A program made the position numbers and the translations under genes. The notes beneath the pieces are model-generated. The model was not told where the DNA came from. It saw only the letters and a program-made list of their open reading frames with translations, and searched no databases. From Alphaproteobacteria bacterium UBA6411 (lineage in GTDB: Bacteria > Pseudomonadota > Alphaproteobacteria > CAAGCB01 > CAG-977), in the NCBI GenBank assembly GCA_002438565.1, contig DJPN01000017.1, positions 1 to 17,636 of the forward strand: 17,636 bases of DNA. Direction: 5' to 3'. Position 1 is the first letter of the stretch. Each line of letters begins with the position of its first letter. Below, in pieces: positions 1 to 7,427 of this stretch.

Positions 1-50
1 TCCTTCCTTCCTCCTCCCGTCGGCATCCCTAATGGCGAGCGTTTCTCTGT
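1..50 (-). repeat. Left copy of 50-bp end repeat
   Basis: This stretch matches the reverse complement of the last 50 bases of the window at 47 of 50 positions; the mismatches are at 24, 25 and 30. Read on the minus strand, the direction in which the adjacent plsC is transcribed, it starts about 23 nt after the plsC stop and ends in a purine-only tract built of GGA and GGAA units that runs off the window. I see no internal hairpin and no credible coding potential. It may be a dispersed intergenic repeat at which assembly stopped, or a true terminal inverted repeat. Confidence 0.9.
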
Positions 51-73
51 AACAGTGGGCGTAGCCGATTGAA

Positions 74-781
74 TCACTCCGGCTTGATTTCTTGGCAGCC
101 CTGTTCGATTCTATTCGCCAGTTCGTTTAAAAATTCACGTTTAGGCAAGCCTTGCGGCATGGCGGGAAGAAATTTAACGATGACTTTGCCGGGCTTTTTG
201 ATAAAGGCTTTTTTGCCCCAGAAATACCCCGTGTTGACCGCCGCGGGAATGACGGGAACGCCGCACTTTTCATACAGCAGCGCCACGCCGGGGTTGCACT
301 TTGTCGGCTGGTTCGGCGGCGTGCGCGTTCCTTCGGGAAAGATGACGACGGGACGGTTTTGGCTCAAACGTTTTTGCGCGCCGTCCAACATGCTGCGCAT
401 CGCTTTCGCTCCCGACGAACGGTCAATGGGAATACTGCCCATAATCAACAAGTTCCATCCGAACAAAGGAATGTAGAGCAATTCTTTTTTCAAAATATAC
501 ACGGGACGCGGCAGCAAAACGTGATACGCCATTGTTTCCATGGCGGACTGGTGCTTTGACGCCACGATATAGCGGTGAGAATCTTGCGGCAGGTTTTCCA
601 AGCCCTGCACCTCAAAATCCAATCCGACGATGACGCGCATACCCCAAATAATCAGCTGCCCCCACCAGCGGGCGATTACGGGGCACTGCGGCAAAAAGAA
701 AATACAGCATCCCAAAAGGCAAATAAGCACCGTTACCAGAATATAGTAAACGTCGAAAATCAAAGAACGGATAAAAGTCAT
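74..781 (-). CDS. plsC: 1-acyl-sn-glycerol-3-phosphate acyltransferase (PlsC)
   Basis: Inner-membrane enzyme that acylates lysophosphatidic acid to phosphatidic acid, the precursor used by the phospholipid genes elsewhere in this window. The product is 235 aa, normal for the family. It shows an N-terminal hydrophobic segment (about residues 8-31); the acyltransferase block SKHQSAMET with His77 and Glu82 (HX4E, a known variant of HX4D); the GSIPIDR block near 116; FPEGTR at 148-153; and VPVIPA near 176. The start at 781 is chosen because its ATG overlaps the stop of the upstream DUF218 gene (ATGA), implying translational coupling; a longer upstream frame would run 126 nt into that gene. It is the last gene of the ftsE-ftsX-DUF218-plsC operon. 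No hairpin terminator is visible before the end repeat. Confidence 0.93.
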   Translation of the reverse strand: MTFIRSLIFDVYYILVTVLICLLGCCIFFLPQCPVIARWWGQLIIWGMRVIVGLDFEVQGLENLPQDSHRYIVASKHQSAMETMAYHVLLPRPVYILKKELLYIPLFGWNLLIMGSIPIDRSSGAKAMRSMLDGAQKRLSQNRPVVIFPEGTRTPPNQPTKCNPGVALLYEKCGVPVIPAAVNTGYFWGKKAFIKKPGKVIVKFLPAMPQGLPKREFLNELANRIEQGCQEIKPE

Positions 782-1389
782 TTTCGGCAAACCTCCGCAG
801 GATTGAAAACAGTATTGCCCCACCCCAGCAAATGGCGCAGGGAAACAAACAGGTATTTTGTGTATTCGGAAACAATCAAAGCCGTCGAACCTCGCCATTT
901 CCACCAATCGGCATGTTTGAACGTTTGCGGGAACACGGGGTGAGGCAAAATGACCATTTCGGGCATGACGTTTTTGAATTCGGCATAGCTGCGCGGCATG
1001 TGATAGGACGCCGTTACCAGACGCAGGCTTTTAAAACCGTTTCGTGTCATCCAGTCGCGGCTTTCCAACGCGTTTTCCGTTGTGTTGCAGGCCACATGCC
1101 CCAGTGTGATTCTGTCAATCAGCTCCGGCGGCAGTTCGTCGACCGTTTGAGCCAGATTCATCCAATCGACTTTGCGATCGACGCCGGAAATCAGCAGTTT
1201 TTGCGCTTTGCCTTGTTTCAGCAGATTGACGGCGGCGGACAACCGTTCCGTTCCGCCTGTCAAAGCGACAATGGCTTCGGTTTGCAAAGATTCGCTGACG
1301 GGTTTTCGATTGACCAAAGCGTTAAAGCGCATCAGTCCGGCAATCCACAAACATGCTAAAACGGCAAAGGCATACAAGATTTTTTTCAT
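778..1389 (-). CDS. DUF218 (YdcF/ElyC/SanA-like) membrane-anchored protein
   Basis: A 203-aa protein with an N-terminal membrane segment (residues 3-20) followed by a DUF218 domain. Family motifs seen are VALTGGTERL (41-50), a KLLISG strand (64-69), the N-T-T-E-N-A motif (102-107) and VTASYHMPRS (125-134). DUF218 proteins such as ElyC and SanA affect envelope integrity and lipid-carrier use, but the reaction is not settled, so I assign only a probable envelope role. The ATG at 1389 shares one base with the ftsX stop (TGATG), and the gene's own stop overlaps the plsC start. This placement between ftsX and plsC is common in alphaproteobacteria. Confidence 0.88.
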   Translation of the reverse strand: MKKILYAFAVLACLWIAGLMRFNALVNRKPVSESLQTEAIVALTGGTERLSAAVNLLKQGKAQKLLISGVDRKVDWMNLAQTVDELPPELIDRITLGHVACNTTENALESRDWMTRNGFKSLRLVTASYHMPRSYAEFKNVMPEMVILPHPVFPQTFKHADWWKWRGSTALIVSEYTKYLFVSLRHLLGWGNTVFNPAEVCRK

Positions 1390-2285
1390 CACAGCAACCG
1401 CTTCAAAGTTCTTTGCACCGTCCAATAGGCGGTCAACGTCGCCAAAACGATTGCCGCCGCGGGAATCGAACCGAGCAATACCCACGCCGTTCCGTCAAAG
1501 CGGGCTTCGGACAGCAATCCTCCTTCGATTTCGCTGGCAATCGACGACAGCATGAACAAAATCGGCAATACGAAACAGAACCCCGGAATCGCGCCCAAAG
1601 CCGCCAGCGTTCCCATGCGGAAAGCGTATTGGTGTGAAATGTAGGCGTCATGCGCCCCCGTTTGATGCAGCAGTTCGATAACGGGTTTGTGAACGGCCAA
1701 AGACGAACATGTAACATAAATCACGATAATTGATGTGGAGGCGATGACCAGCATCAGCAGAGTCGATGCCAGAAAATCCAGCCTTTGCATCAGCTTTATC
1801 AGTTTGCCGAGCCAAAGTTTATGCACGTCCAGCGATGCGTTCGGCGCGTTTTTTTTCAACAGTGTTTTCAAAATATCCAAATCAACCACGGTATCGGGCA
1901 GCAGCTTCACGTCAATCAAGGCGGGCAAAGGCAAATCGTCCAGCAGAACGCTGTCGCCCAGCCACGGCCTCAGCAAATCTTTCATCTGCCGGTCGGTCAG
2001 CAGATTGGCGGAAGCCACACCCGCCGTTTTGCGCAGAACGGATAAAGCTTCATCGATTTCCAGCTGCGTTTTTTTGCGGTTGATTTTGCCGTTTTCCTCT
2101 ATCGGCAGGATTTGGACGGTCAGTGAGCCCGAAATCGATCTGCTCCACCGCGCCAGCATGGAATTCAGCGACAAAGTGCCGGCCGTCGTCAGCGTGGCGA
2201 AAAACACCATCAGCATGACCATCCACGGCAGAAACCAGCTCAAGCCGTCTTTTGAAAAGGGAAGATCGCTGGGACGTTTAAACAT
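1389..2285 (-). CDS. ftsX: Cell division ABC transporter permease subunit FtsX
   Basis: Membrane partner of FtsE. In other bacteria the complex passes the ATPase signal across the inner membrane to control peptidoglycan hydrolases at the septum. The product is 298 aa with the expected layout: a cytoplasmic N-terminus, TM1 (about 17-39), a large periplasmic loop (about 40-168), then TM2 (171-195), TM3 (226-250) and TM4 (267-289) in the FtsX fold. I place the start at the ATG at 2285, 9 nt after a GGAG that lies inside the end of ftsE; an alternative ATG at 2294 directly abuts that GGAG and is less likely. ftsX overlaps the ftsE stop by 8 nt, so the two are probably coupled. Confidence 0.9.
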   Translation of the reverse strand: MFKRPSDLPFSKDGLSWFLPWMVMLMVFFATLTTAGTLSLNSMLARWSRSISGSLTVQILPIEENGKINRKKTQLEIDEALSVLRKTAGVASANLLTDRQMKDLLRPWLGDSVLLDDLPLPALIDVKLLPDTVVDLDILKTLLKKNAPNASLDVHKLWLGKLIKLMQRLDFLASTLLMLVIASTSIIVIYVTCSSLAVHKPVIELLHQTGAHDAYISHQYAFRMGTLAALGAIPGFCFVLPILFMLSSIASEIEGGLLSEARFDGTAWVLLGSIPAAAIVLATLTAYWTVQRTLKRLL

Positions 2286-2985
2286 AACCGTCATCTCCAA
2301 GCTGCATGCCCGCGGGATAAATCGCAAGCCGGCCGTTGTTCAGATGCATGCGCGGGAACGGAAACGCACTGATGAGGCTTTCGTTATGCGTCGCGATAAC
2401 AACCGTCGTGCCGCGGCGGTTCAGTTCGACGAACAAACGCAGCAGCCGCGCCGCCGACTTGTCGTCCATGTTTCCCGTCGGTTCGTCCGCGACCAGCAGC
2501 TGCGGACGGTTGATGACGGCGCGCGCGATGGCGACGCTTTGTTTTTGCCCGCCCGACAAAGTGGGCGGCTTGGCGTTCAAATGATTGCCCAATCCGACCC
2601 AAATCAACAATTCGGTTACACGTTTTTTTACCTCGTCTTCCGGAAAGCCGGCGATTCGCAAAGGAAGGGCGACGTTGTCCACGGCAGACAAGTGGTCAAG
2701 CAGGCGGAAATCTTGGAACACGACGCCGATTTTGCGGCGGATTTCGGGCAGTTCGTCGCGCGGCATCGTCAGCGTCGGCTTGCCGAACAGTTTGATGTGT
2801 CCGCGGGTTTGCGCTTTTGCCAGATACAGCAGGCTGAGCAGGGATGTTTTTCCCGCGCCGCTTTCCCCCGTCAAAAAATGAAACGACCCCGACGCCAGCG
2901 CAAAAGTGATGTCGCGCAGAACCTCCATCCCTTGTCCGTAGCGCAAGCCGACCATGTCGAATTCAACGATATTCTGCGGTGTCAA
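2278..2985 (-). CDS. ftsE: Cell division ATP-binding protein FtsE
   Basis: Cytoplasmic ABC ATPase of the FtsEX complex. Numbered from the proposed start (235 aa): Walker A GESGAGKTS (40-48), Q-loop Gln91 in VVFQDFRLLD, signature LSGGQKQ (143-149; the usual FtsE form is LSGGEQQ), Walker B LLVADEPTG (163-171), and switch His200. The start is the main doubt. I prefer TTG at 2985, because AAGGA lies 7 nt upstream and the frame then includes the IVEFD strand that normally opens the domain. ATG at 2955 would remove this strand, and the farther ATG at 3141 would run into the divergent zinc-ribbon gene. It is the first gene of the operon. Confidence 0.9.
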   Translation of the reverse strand: MTPQNIVEFDMVGLRYGQGMEVLRDITFALASGSFHFLTGESGAGKTSLLSLLYLAKAQTRGHIKLFGKPTLTMPRDELPEIRRKIGVVFQDFRLLDHLSAVDNVALPLRIAGFPEDEVKKRVTELLIWVGLGNHLNAKPPTLSGGQKQSVAIARAVINRPQLLVADEPTGNMDDKSAARLLRLFVELNRRGTTVVIATHNESLISAFPFPRMHLNNGRLAIYPAGMQLGDDGYV

Positions 2986-2999
2986 ACCTTTATCCTTTG

Positions 3000-3027
3000 T
3001 TGTAATCCGTCCGTTTTTGCGTATACT
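3000..3027 (+). promoter_or_regulatory. Likely sigma-70 promoter of the zinc-ribbon gene
   Basis: TTGTAA at 3000-3005 and TATACT at 3022-3027 are separated by 16 bp and lie 36 bp upstream of the ATG at 3064. The 78-bp gap between ftsE and this gene is the only space available for promoters in both directions. A matching element for ftsE on the minus strand is less clear, although TATAGT and TATACG occur there. Confidence 0.5.
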
Positions 3028-3063
3028 ATAACACAATCGTTCAAAATGCCACAGGGAAGACCG

Positions 3064-3741
3064 ATGTTTTTTACTTGTCCGAAATGCAATACCGTTTACG
3101 ACGTTCCGCCGGAGCAGATCGGCGACGCCGAAGTCCTTCATTGCGCGGTTTGCGGATGCTTGTGGGACGTGTCCGCCGAAACGGAAGGGGTCGAACCCGA
3201 AGAAGAGGAAAACAAGGTTGAAACAAAGCCGGAGTTTTCCCTTGACGACGACGAACGCGAAGGAATTCCCGTTTTTCCAGACGACATCGGCCCCGACCCG
3301 TTTGCAAACGAATCCGATTTAAGGGCTTTCAAACCGATTTTTCAAACCCCCGAAAAACCGCCCGCCGAAAAAAGCTGGATTCGCCCTTTGTATTTTTTCA
3401 GCATGGTTTGCATGGCGGTGGCGATTTACGCTTTCTTTTTTCACGCGCCCGTGAAAGTGCCGCTGGAATTCCAGTCGCTCAGCCCCGAATTCGTTGAAAA
3501 GGATTATCAGACGAATTTGATTTTAAACGCAATGGTTCGGAACACGGCGGAGCGGGATTTGTCCGCAAAAACTTTCCGCGTGTACTATTACGACAAATCG
3601 GGAAACGAAGTAACTCAATCCGATTTTCCCGCCAAACAGGTGTTCAAAGCAAACGCCGCCACCCCCGTTAAATTGGAGGTCGGACGCCCCCCCGCGCAGG
3701 CGGCACGCGCCACTTTGGAAATCGAAACAAAAACCCCTTAA
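3064..3741 (+). CDS. Zinc-ribbon (MJ0042-type) single-pass membrane protein
   Basis: A 225-aa protein. Cys5, Cys8, Cys27 and Cys30 form the two CxxC pairs of an MJ0042/zinc_ribbon_5 domain. A long acidic linker follows (about 38-85), then one transmembrane helix (about 108-127) and a C-terminal domain of about 95 residues that is probably extracytoplasmic and beta-rich, resembling the DUF3426 layout. Its function is not established. In alphaproteobacteria such genes often sit divergently next to ftsE, as here, which suggests an envelope link but proves none. ATG 3064 follows AGGGA at a suitable distance; ATG 3046 would add six residues and is less likely. Its TAA stop overlaps the stop of lysA. 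Confidence 0.85.
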   Translation: MFFTCPKCNTVYDVPPEQIGDAEVLHCAVCGCLWDVSAETEGVEPEEEENKVETKPEFSLDDDEREGIPVFPDDIGPDPFANESDLRAFKPIFQTPEKPPAEKSWIRPLYFFSMVCMAVAIYAFFFHAPVKVPLEFQSLSPEFVEKDYQTNLILNAMVRNTAERDLSAKTFRVYYYDKSGNEVTQSDFPAKQVFKANAATPVKLEVGRPPAQAARATLEIETKTP

Positions 3742-4958
3742 ATCCACGGAGCGGGTTGGCACAAAGCCGTCATTTCCGCAACGGTTTGGCGGCGGCGGAT
3801 AACGGCATAACGGTCGCCGTCAACCAGCACTTCCGCGGCAAGCGGCCGTCCGTTGTAATTGGACGCCATGGCCGCGCCGTATGCGCCCGCCGTTTCAATC
3901 ATCACCAAATCGCCCGCGGACAAATCGGGCAGCATTCTGTCTTTGCCGAAGATGTCCGCGCTTTCGCAAACAGGGCCGACGACGTCGTATTTTTTAACCG
4001 CTTCGCCGCCTTTGACGGCGACAATATTGTGATAAGCGTCATACATCGCGGGACGCACCAAATCGTTCATCCCCGCATCCAAAACGGCAAACGATTTTTC
4101 GCCCGTTTGCTTGACGCGCACGACGGACGCAACCAGTACGCCCGCATCACCCGAAAGGCAACGCCCCGGTTCAAACACGAATTCACCGTCGAAACCGCTC
4201 AAAACATCCTGCAAAACCGCGATGTAATCAGCGGGCGACGGGGCGGATTCGCCTGTTTTGTACACCACACCCAAACCGCCGCCCACATCGACGGTTTGAA
4301 TCGAAACGCCTTTTTCTTTCAAAGCGGCCAACATTCTTTTCGTTTTAACGAATGCTTCGCGAAACGGCTCAAGGTCTAAAATCTGCGATCCGACGTGCAC
4401 TTCGATTCCGTGCAGCGAAATGCCTTTGAATTGCTCGGCGGACAGGAAAAGCCGGTACGCGTCGTTCCAGTCGATGCCGAATTTGTTTTCCTTTTTCCCC
4501 GTGGTGATTTTTTCGTGCGTGTGCGCGTCCACATCGGGATTGACGCGAATACCGACGGCGGTGGTTTTTCCCAGTTCAAGCGCGATTTCGTCAATCAATC
4601 GGATTTCGGATTCCGATTCGGCGTTAATCTGCTTGATGTCCGCCGCGATTGCCGCAGTCAGTTCCGCCCGCGTTTTGCCGACGCCTGAAAACACGATTTT
4701 GTTTGCGGGAATACCCGCCTGCAAAGCCAATTCCAGTTCCGCGCCCGACACGATGTCGGCACCCGCGCCCATGCTTGCAAAAATCTTTAAAACCGTCGGG
4801 TTGAAGTTGCTTTTGACGGCAAAGCACACGGTCGTTTTTTTCAAGCTTTTGACCGCATCCGCGAATGTTTGGAAGTTTTGGCGCAGTTTTTGTTCGGAAT
4901 ACAGATAAAACGGCGTGCCGACTTCGGCCGCGATTTTGGAAATCAAATCGGGGGTCAT
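3738..4958 (-). CDS. lysA: Diaminopimelate decarboxylase (LysA)
   Basis: PLP-dependent fold-III decarboxylase converting meso-diaminopimelate to L-lysine, the last step of the pathway. At 406 aa it is full length. Seen are the PLP lysine Lys49 in FAVKSN; HVGSQ with His188; the phosphate-binding glycines GGGLG (226-230); EPGR (263-266); the active-site Cys331 in GPVCESAD; and Tyr360 in AGAYG. The ATG at 4958 overlaps the stop of the upstream lipoprotein gene (ATGA), indicating coupling. It converges on the zinc-ribbon gene with no room for a separate terminator: the two TAA stops share the four bases 3738-3741. Confidence 0.96.
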   Translation of the reverse strand: MTPDLISKIAAEVGTPFYLYSEQKLRQNFQTFADAVKSLKKTTVCFAVKSNFNPTVLKIFASMGAGADIVSGAELELALQAGIPANKIVFSGVGKTRAELTAAIAADIKQINAESESEIRLIDEIALELGKTTAVGIRVNPDVDAHTHEKITTGKKENKFGIDWNDAYRLFLSAEQFKGISLHGIEVHVGSQILDLEPFREAFVKTKRMLAALKEKGVSIQTVDVGGGLGVVYKTGESAPSPADYIAVLQDVLSGFDGEFVFEPGRCLSGDAGVLVASVVRVKQTGEKSFAVLDAGMNDLVRPAMYDAYHNIVAVKGGEAVKKYDVVGPVCESADIFGKDRMLPDLSAGDLVMIETAGAYGAAMASNYNGRPLAAEVLVDGDRYAVIRRRQTVAEMTALCQPAPWI

Positions 4959-5167
4959 TGGGATTCCTTTTCAAGCTGTTCGTTCAAGTCCAGCAGGGAC
5001 GAAGGCTGCAATTCCTGCTTTTGCGGCTCTTCTTTTTCCATTTTCGGCGCGCGCGGAGCGGGGTATTGGCGCGGGTAAACAGCGCCTTTCGGAAAATCCA
5101 GACGTCCGCGTTTGCCGCATCCCGCGGCGGACAAAACAATGCACAGCGCAATCAACAGTTTTTTCAT
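4955..5167 (-). CDS. lptM: Small LptM-like lipoprotein
   Basis: A 70-aa product with a lipoprotein signal: a basic N-terminus, a hydrophobic core and a lipobox ending SAAGC, with the modified Cys at residue 17. The residues after it, CGKRGRLDFP, fit the CGxKGPLxxP-like motif of the LptM (YifL) family, which assists maturation of the LptD LPS-transport complex in Enterobacteria. The rest is Pro-, Lys- and Glu-rich and probably disordered. ATG 5167 has AGAGG 7 nt upstream. It is coupled to lysA. In many alphaproteobacteria argH precedes this gene; here it is absent and the neighbour is the divergent TlpA-like gene. The family call rests on the short motif and the context. Confidence 0.8.
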   Translation of the reverse strand: MKKLLIALCIVLSAAGCGKRGRLDFPKGAVYPRQYPAPRAPKMEKEEPQKQELQPSSLLDLNEQLEKESQ

Positions 5168-5241
5168 GGCGAAACCTCTTTTTTTGCGAACTTTATCAGA
5201 GTTTAAAAACTTTTTCATTCTTTTTAGGGATACTTTCTTTC

Positions 5242-5877
5242 ATGAAAAGCGTGATTTTTATTTTATTGTTGTTTTTTTGTCCGCCGGCGCAGGCGCAAAT
5301 AACGCTGAAAAGCGCGCGGGCGCCCGATTTGTTCACGCTTGCCTATCCGAAAAGCACGCCGACGGCGACTTTTTTCAATGAATACGGACAGGATGTCGGC
5401 ATATCGAATTTCAGGGGCAAAATCATTCTGCTCAACATCTGGTCGACGGGCTGTTCCCAATGTGTTATCGAACTGCCGATGCTGGACAGGCTGCAAAAGG
5501 AAATGGGCGGCATGAAGTTCCAAGTCGTTGCCCTGTCCACGGGATTGGAAACCATTCCCGCTTTGCGGCGTTTTTTCGTATCCCGCGGCGTCAGAAATCT
5601 GCGCGTTTATTCCGATCCGCAGGCAAAGTATTCGCAGGCGGCGGGTGTTTTGGGGTTGCCGACGACTTTTCTGATTAACGAAGACGGCATGGAAATCGGC
5701 CGTGTGCGCGGCATTGTCGATTGGACAAATCCGAAACTGAAAGCGCAGATCCGCGGGCTTATCGCCCAAGGCAAAGCCAAAAGGGAGCGGGAGAAAAGCG
5801 ACTCCGAAAAAGAAAATGACCCGCCGCCGCCCGCGCCCGAACCGAAGCCCGACTTTCAAGGCTGGTTTAAAAAGTAA
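5242..5877 (+). CDS. TlpA-family secreted thioredoxin-like protein
   Basis: A 211-aa exported protein. It has a signal peptide (residues 1-18, cleavage after AQA) and a redoxin/TlpA domain with active site C71-S-Q-C74 in WSTGCSQCVIELP and the cis-proline region GLPTTFL at Pro140. Such proteins reduce or isomerise periplasmic disulfides, often for cytochrome maturation; the substrate is unknown here. After the domain comes a charged and proline-rich tail of about 35 residues (177-211), outside the usual TlpA fold. ATG 5242 has AGGGA 11 nt upstream. It is divergent from lptM-lysA, a common alphaproteobacterial arrangement. Confidence 0.85.
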   Translation: MKSVIFILLLFFCPPAQAQITLKSARAPDLFTLAYPKSTPTATFFNEYGQDVGISNFRGKIILLNIWSTGCSQCVIELPMLDRLQKEMGGMKFQVVALSTGLETIPALRRFFVSRGVRNLRVYSDPQAKYSQAAGVLGLPTTFLINEDGMEIGRVRGIVDWTNPKLKAQIRGLIAQGKAKREREKSDSEKENDPPPPAPEPKPDFQGWFKK

Positions 5878-5964
5878 AGAATCCCTGCTTTTTTTCAAAA
5901 AAGCTTGATTCCTGCGCAAATTGCTTTAAAAGGTAGTCTTCCGTTTTAAAAACAAGGGGGCGAC

Positions 5965-6441
5965 ATGGCCAAACAACGTTATTTGATTATCTCTTGGGAA
6001 CAGTTTCACGCCGACGCGCGCGCTTTGGCGGCAAAGCTGGTCAACCGTACGGATTTGAAAAAAATCGTTTGCGTGACGCGCGGCGGATTGTTCCCCGCAG
6101 CGGTTTTGGCGCGCGAACTGGAAATCCGCTGGATCGACACCGTTTGCGTTGCGGGCTATGACGAAGAGGAACGCGGAACCGAAGCGTCCCTGCTGAAAAT
6201 CCCCGAAGGCGACGGCGAAGGCATGCTGGTCGTCGACGATTTGGTCGATTCGGGCAGAACGGGAAAAATCATCCGTCAGCTGTTGCCGAAAGCCTACTTT
6301 GTCACGATGTACGCCAAACCGCAGGGCGCCGACGTTGTTGACGATTACGTTGTCGGCGTTGACCAAGACGTTTGGATTTTGTTCCCGTGGGAAGCCGAAC
6401 TTTCCCCCGCGTCCCCGCTGGTTCGCCGCAAAGACGACTGA
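5965..6441 (+). CDS. gpt: Xanthine-guanine phosphoribosyltransferase (Gpt)
   Basis: Purine-salvage enzyme joining PRPP to guanine, xanthine or hypoxanthine to give the nucleotide. The 158-aa product is close to the 152 aa of E. coli Gpt. Seen are the RGGLFPA loop (39-45), the PRPP-binding motif VVDDLVDSGRT (89-99), the base-binding region MYAKPQGADVVDDYV, and DVWILFPWE (135-143), which matches the E. coli Gpt C-terminus and separates it from other small phosphoribosyltransferases. The ATG at 5965 follows a strong AAGGGGG. A hairpin terminator follows directly. Confidence 0.93.
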   Translation: MAKQRYLIISWEQFHADARALAAKLVNRTDLKKIVCVTRGGLFPAAVLARELEIRWIDTVCVAGYDEEERGTEASLLKIPEGDGEGMLVVDDLVDSGRTGKIIRQLLPKAYFVTMYAKPQGADVVDDYVVGVDQDVWILFPWEAELSPASPLVRRKDD

Positions 6442-6446
6442 ATTTC

Positions 6447-6480
6447 AAAGCTCCGCTTTTAAAAACGGAGCTTTTCTTTT
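6447..6480 (+). terminator. Intrinsic terminator after gpt
   Basis: A 9-bp perfect stem, AAAGCTCCG (6447-6455) with CGGAGCTTT (6466-6474), is followed by TTCTTTT. It starts 5 nt after the gpt stop. The flavin-reductase gene begins only 15 nt beyond it with no obvious promoter between, so it may act as a partial terminator within a transcription unit. Confidence 0.8.
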
Positions 6481-6494
6481 AAAGGACAAATACT

Positions 6495-7427
6495 ATGACC
6501 AAAACAACTTGGAAAGCGGGAACGATGATTTATCCGTTGCCCGCCGTGATGGTAACGTCGGGAACGATGGAAAAGCCCAACGTGTTCACCGCCGCGTGGA
6601 CGGGCATCATCAATTCCGAACCCGCGATGACGTATGTTTCGATTCGCCCGTCGCGCTATTCCCATGAACTGATTGAGCAAAACGGGGAATTCGTTATCAA
6701 CCTGACAACGCAGGATTTGCTGCACGCCGCCGATTTCTGCGGCGTCAAATCGGGCCGCGACACGGATAAATTCGCCGAAACGGGGATGACTCCGATGCCC
6801 TGCAAATTCGTCAAAGCGCCGCAAATCGCGCAGAGTCCCGTCAGCGTCGAATGTAAAGTGACGGAAATCAAAAAACTGGGATCGCATGATATGTTTATTG
6901 CCGAAATTCTGGCGGTCGACGTGGACGATTCCCTGCTAGACGACGCGGGCAAGCTAGCTTTGGAAAAATGCGGGCTGGTGGCGTTCTGCCACGGCGGCTA
7001 TTACGGGCTGAGCGGGCAAATCGGCACGTTCGGTTTTTCGGTCGCCAAAAAGAAAAGCCGCAAGCAGAAAATCCACGAAATCAAAGCCAAACGCCGCCTT
7101 GAAAAAGCCGCGCACGCCGCCGAAGAATCCGAAGAGGAAGAAAAAACGTTCAAAAAACGCAAACCCGCTTTTGAACATCATGAACGGCGCGACTTTGAAG
7201 ACCGCCGCCGCTCAGACCGCAAACCGCGTAAATTCGACCGCGGCGAACGAAACTTTGACAACGACGAAAAACCGTTCAAAAAGCCGTTTGCGAAAAAGCC
7301 GTTCGGCGACGGGCGAAAAGAAAAAAGCTTCGGCGACCGCAAACCGTTCCGCAAAACGTTTGAGGGCAAAAAGCCGTTTGCGGACAAAAAGCCCGCGCGC
7401 AAGCCGTTCAAACCCAAAGCTCAGTGA
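6495..7427 (+). CDS. Flavin reductase-family protein with long basic low-complexity tail
   Basis: A 310-aa protein in two parts. Residues about 1-188 form an FMN-binding split-barrel domain of the flavin reductase-like family: VMVTSG near the start, NVFTAAWTGIINSEPAMTYV, SIRPSRYSHELI, GEFVINL, and a closing GGYYGLSGQIGTFGFS. These proteins bind FMN and may reduce flavin with NAD(P)H; the physiological role here is unknown. Residues about 189-310 are highly charged: first an E/K/R helix-like stretch, then R/K/D/F-rich repeats with six KPF motifs. Similar tails are seen in RNA-binding proteins such as some DEAD-box helicases. ATG 6495 has AAAGGA 8 nt upstream. Its stop overlaps the end of polA by 7 bp. 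Confidence 0.85.
   Translation: MTKTTWKAGTMIYPLPAVMVTSGTMEKPNVFTAAWTGIINSEPAMTYVSIRPSRYSHELIEQNGEFVINLTTQDLLHAADFCGVKSGRDTDKFAETGMTPMPCKFVKAPQIAQSPVSVECKVTEIKKLGSHDMFIAEILAVDVDDSLLDDAGKLALEKCGLVAFCHGGYYGLSGQIGTFGFSVAKKKSRKQKIHEIKAKRRLEKAAHAAEESEEEEKTFKKRKPAFEHHERRDFEDRRRSDRKPRKFDRGERNFDNDEKPFKKPFAKKPFGDGRKEKSFGDRKPFRKTFEGKKPFADKKPARKPFKPKAQ

Noticed and set aside
1..76. Possible small gene starting at the ATG inside the end repeat (ATGGCGAGCG)
   Set aside because: It stops after six codons in the left copy, has no ribosome site, and the frame is not kept after the repeat in the right copy.
1735..3741. Very long plus-strand open frame of 668 codons ending with the zinc-ribbon gene
   Set aside because: Its first two thirds run antisense to ftsX and ftsE, both clearly real. 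Only the part from 3064, with a ribosome site and the CxxC zinc ribbon, is a gene.
5879..5911. Hairpin between the TlpA-like gene and gpt as a terminator
   Set aside because: GAATC/GATTC and GCTTTTTT/AAAAAAGC can pair, but the loop is too short, the arms are uneven and no T run follows on the plus strand. It is too weak to list.
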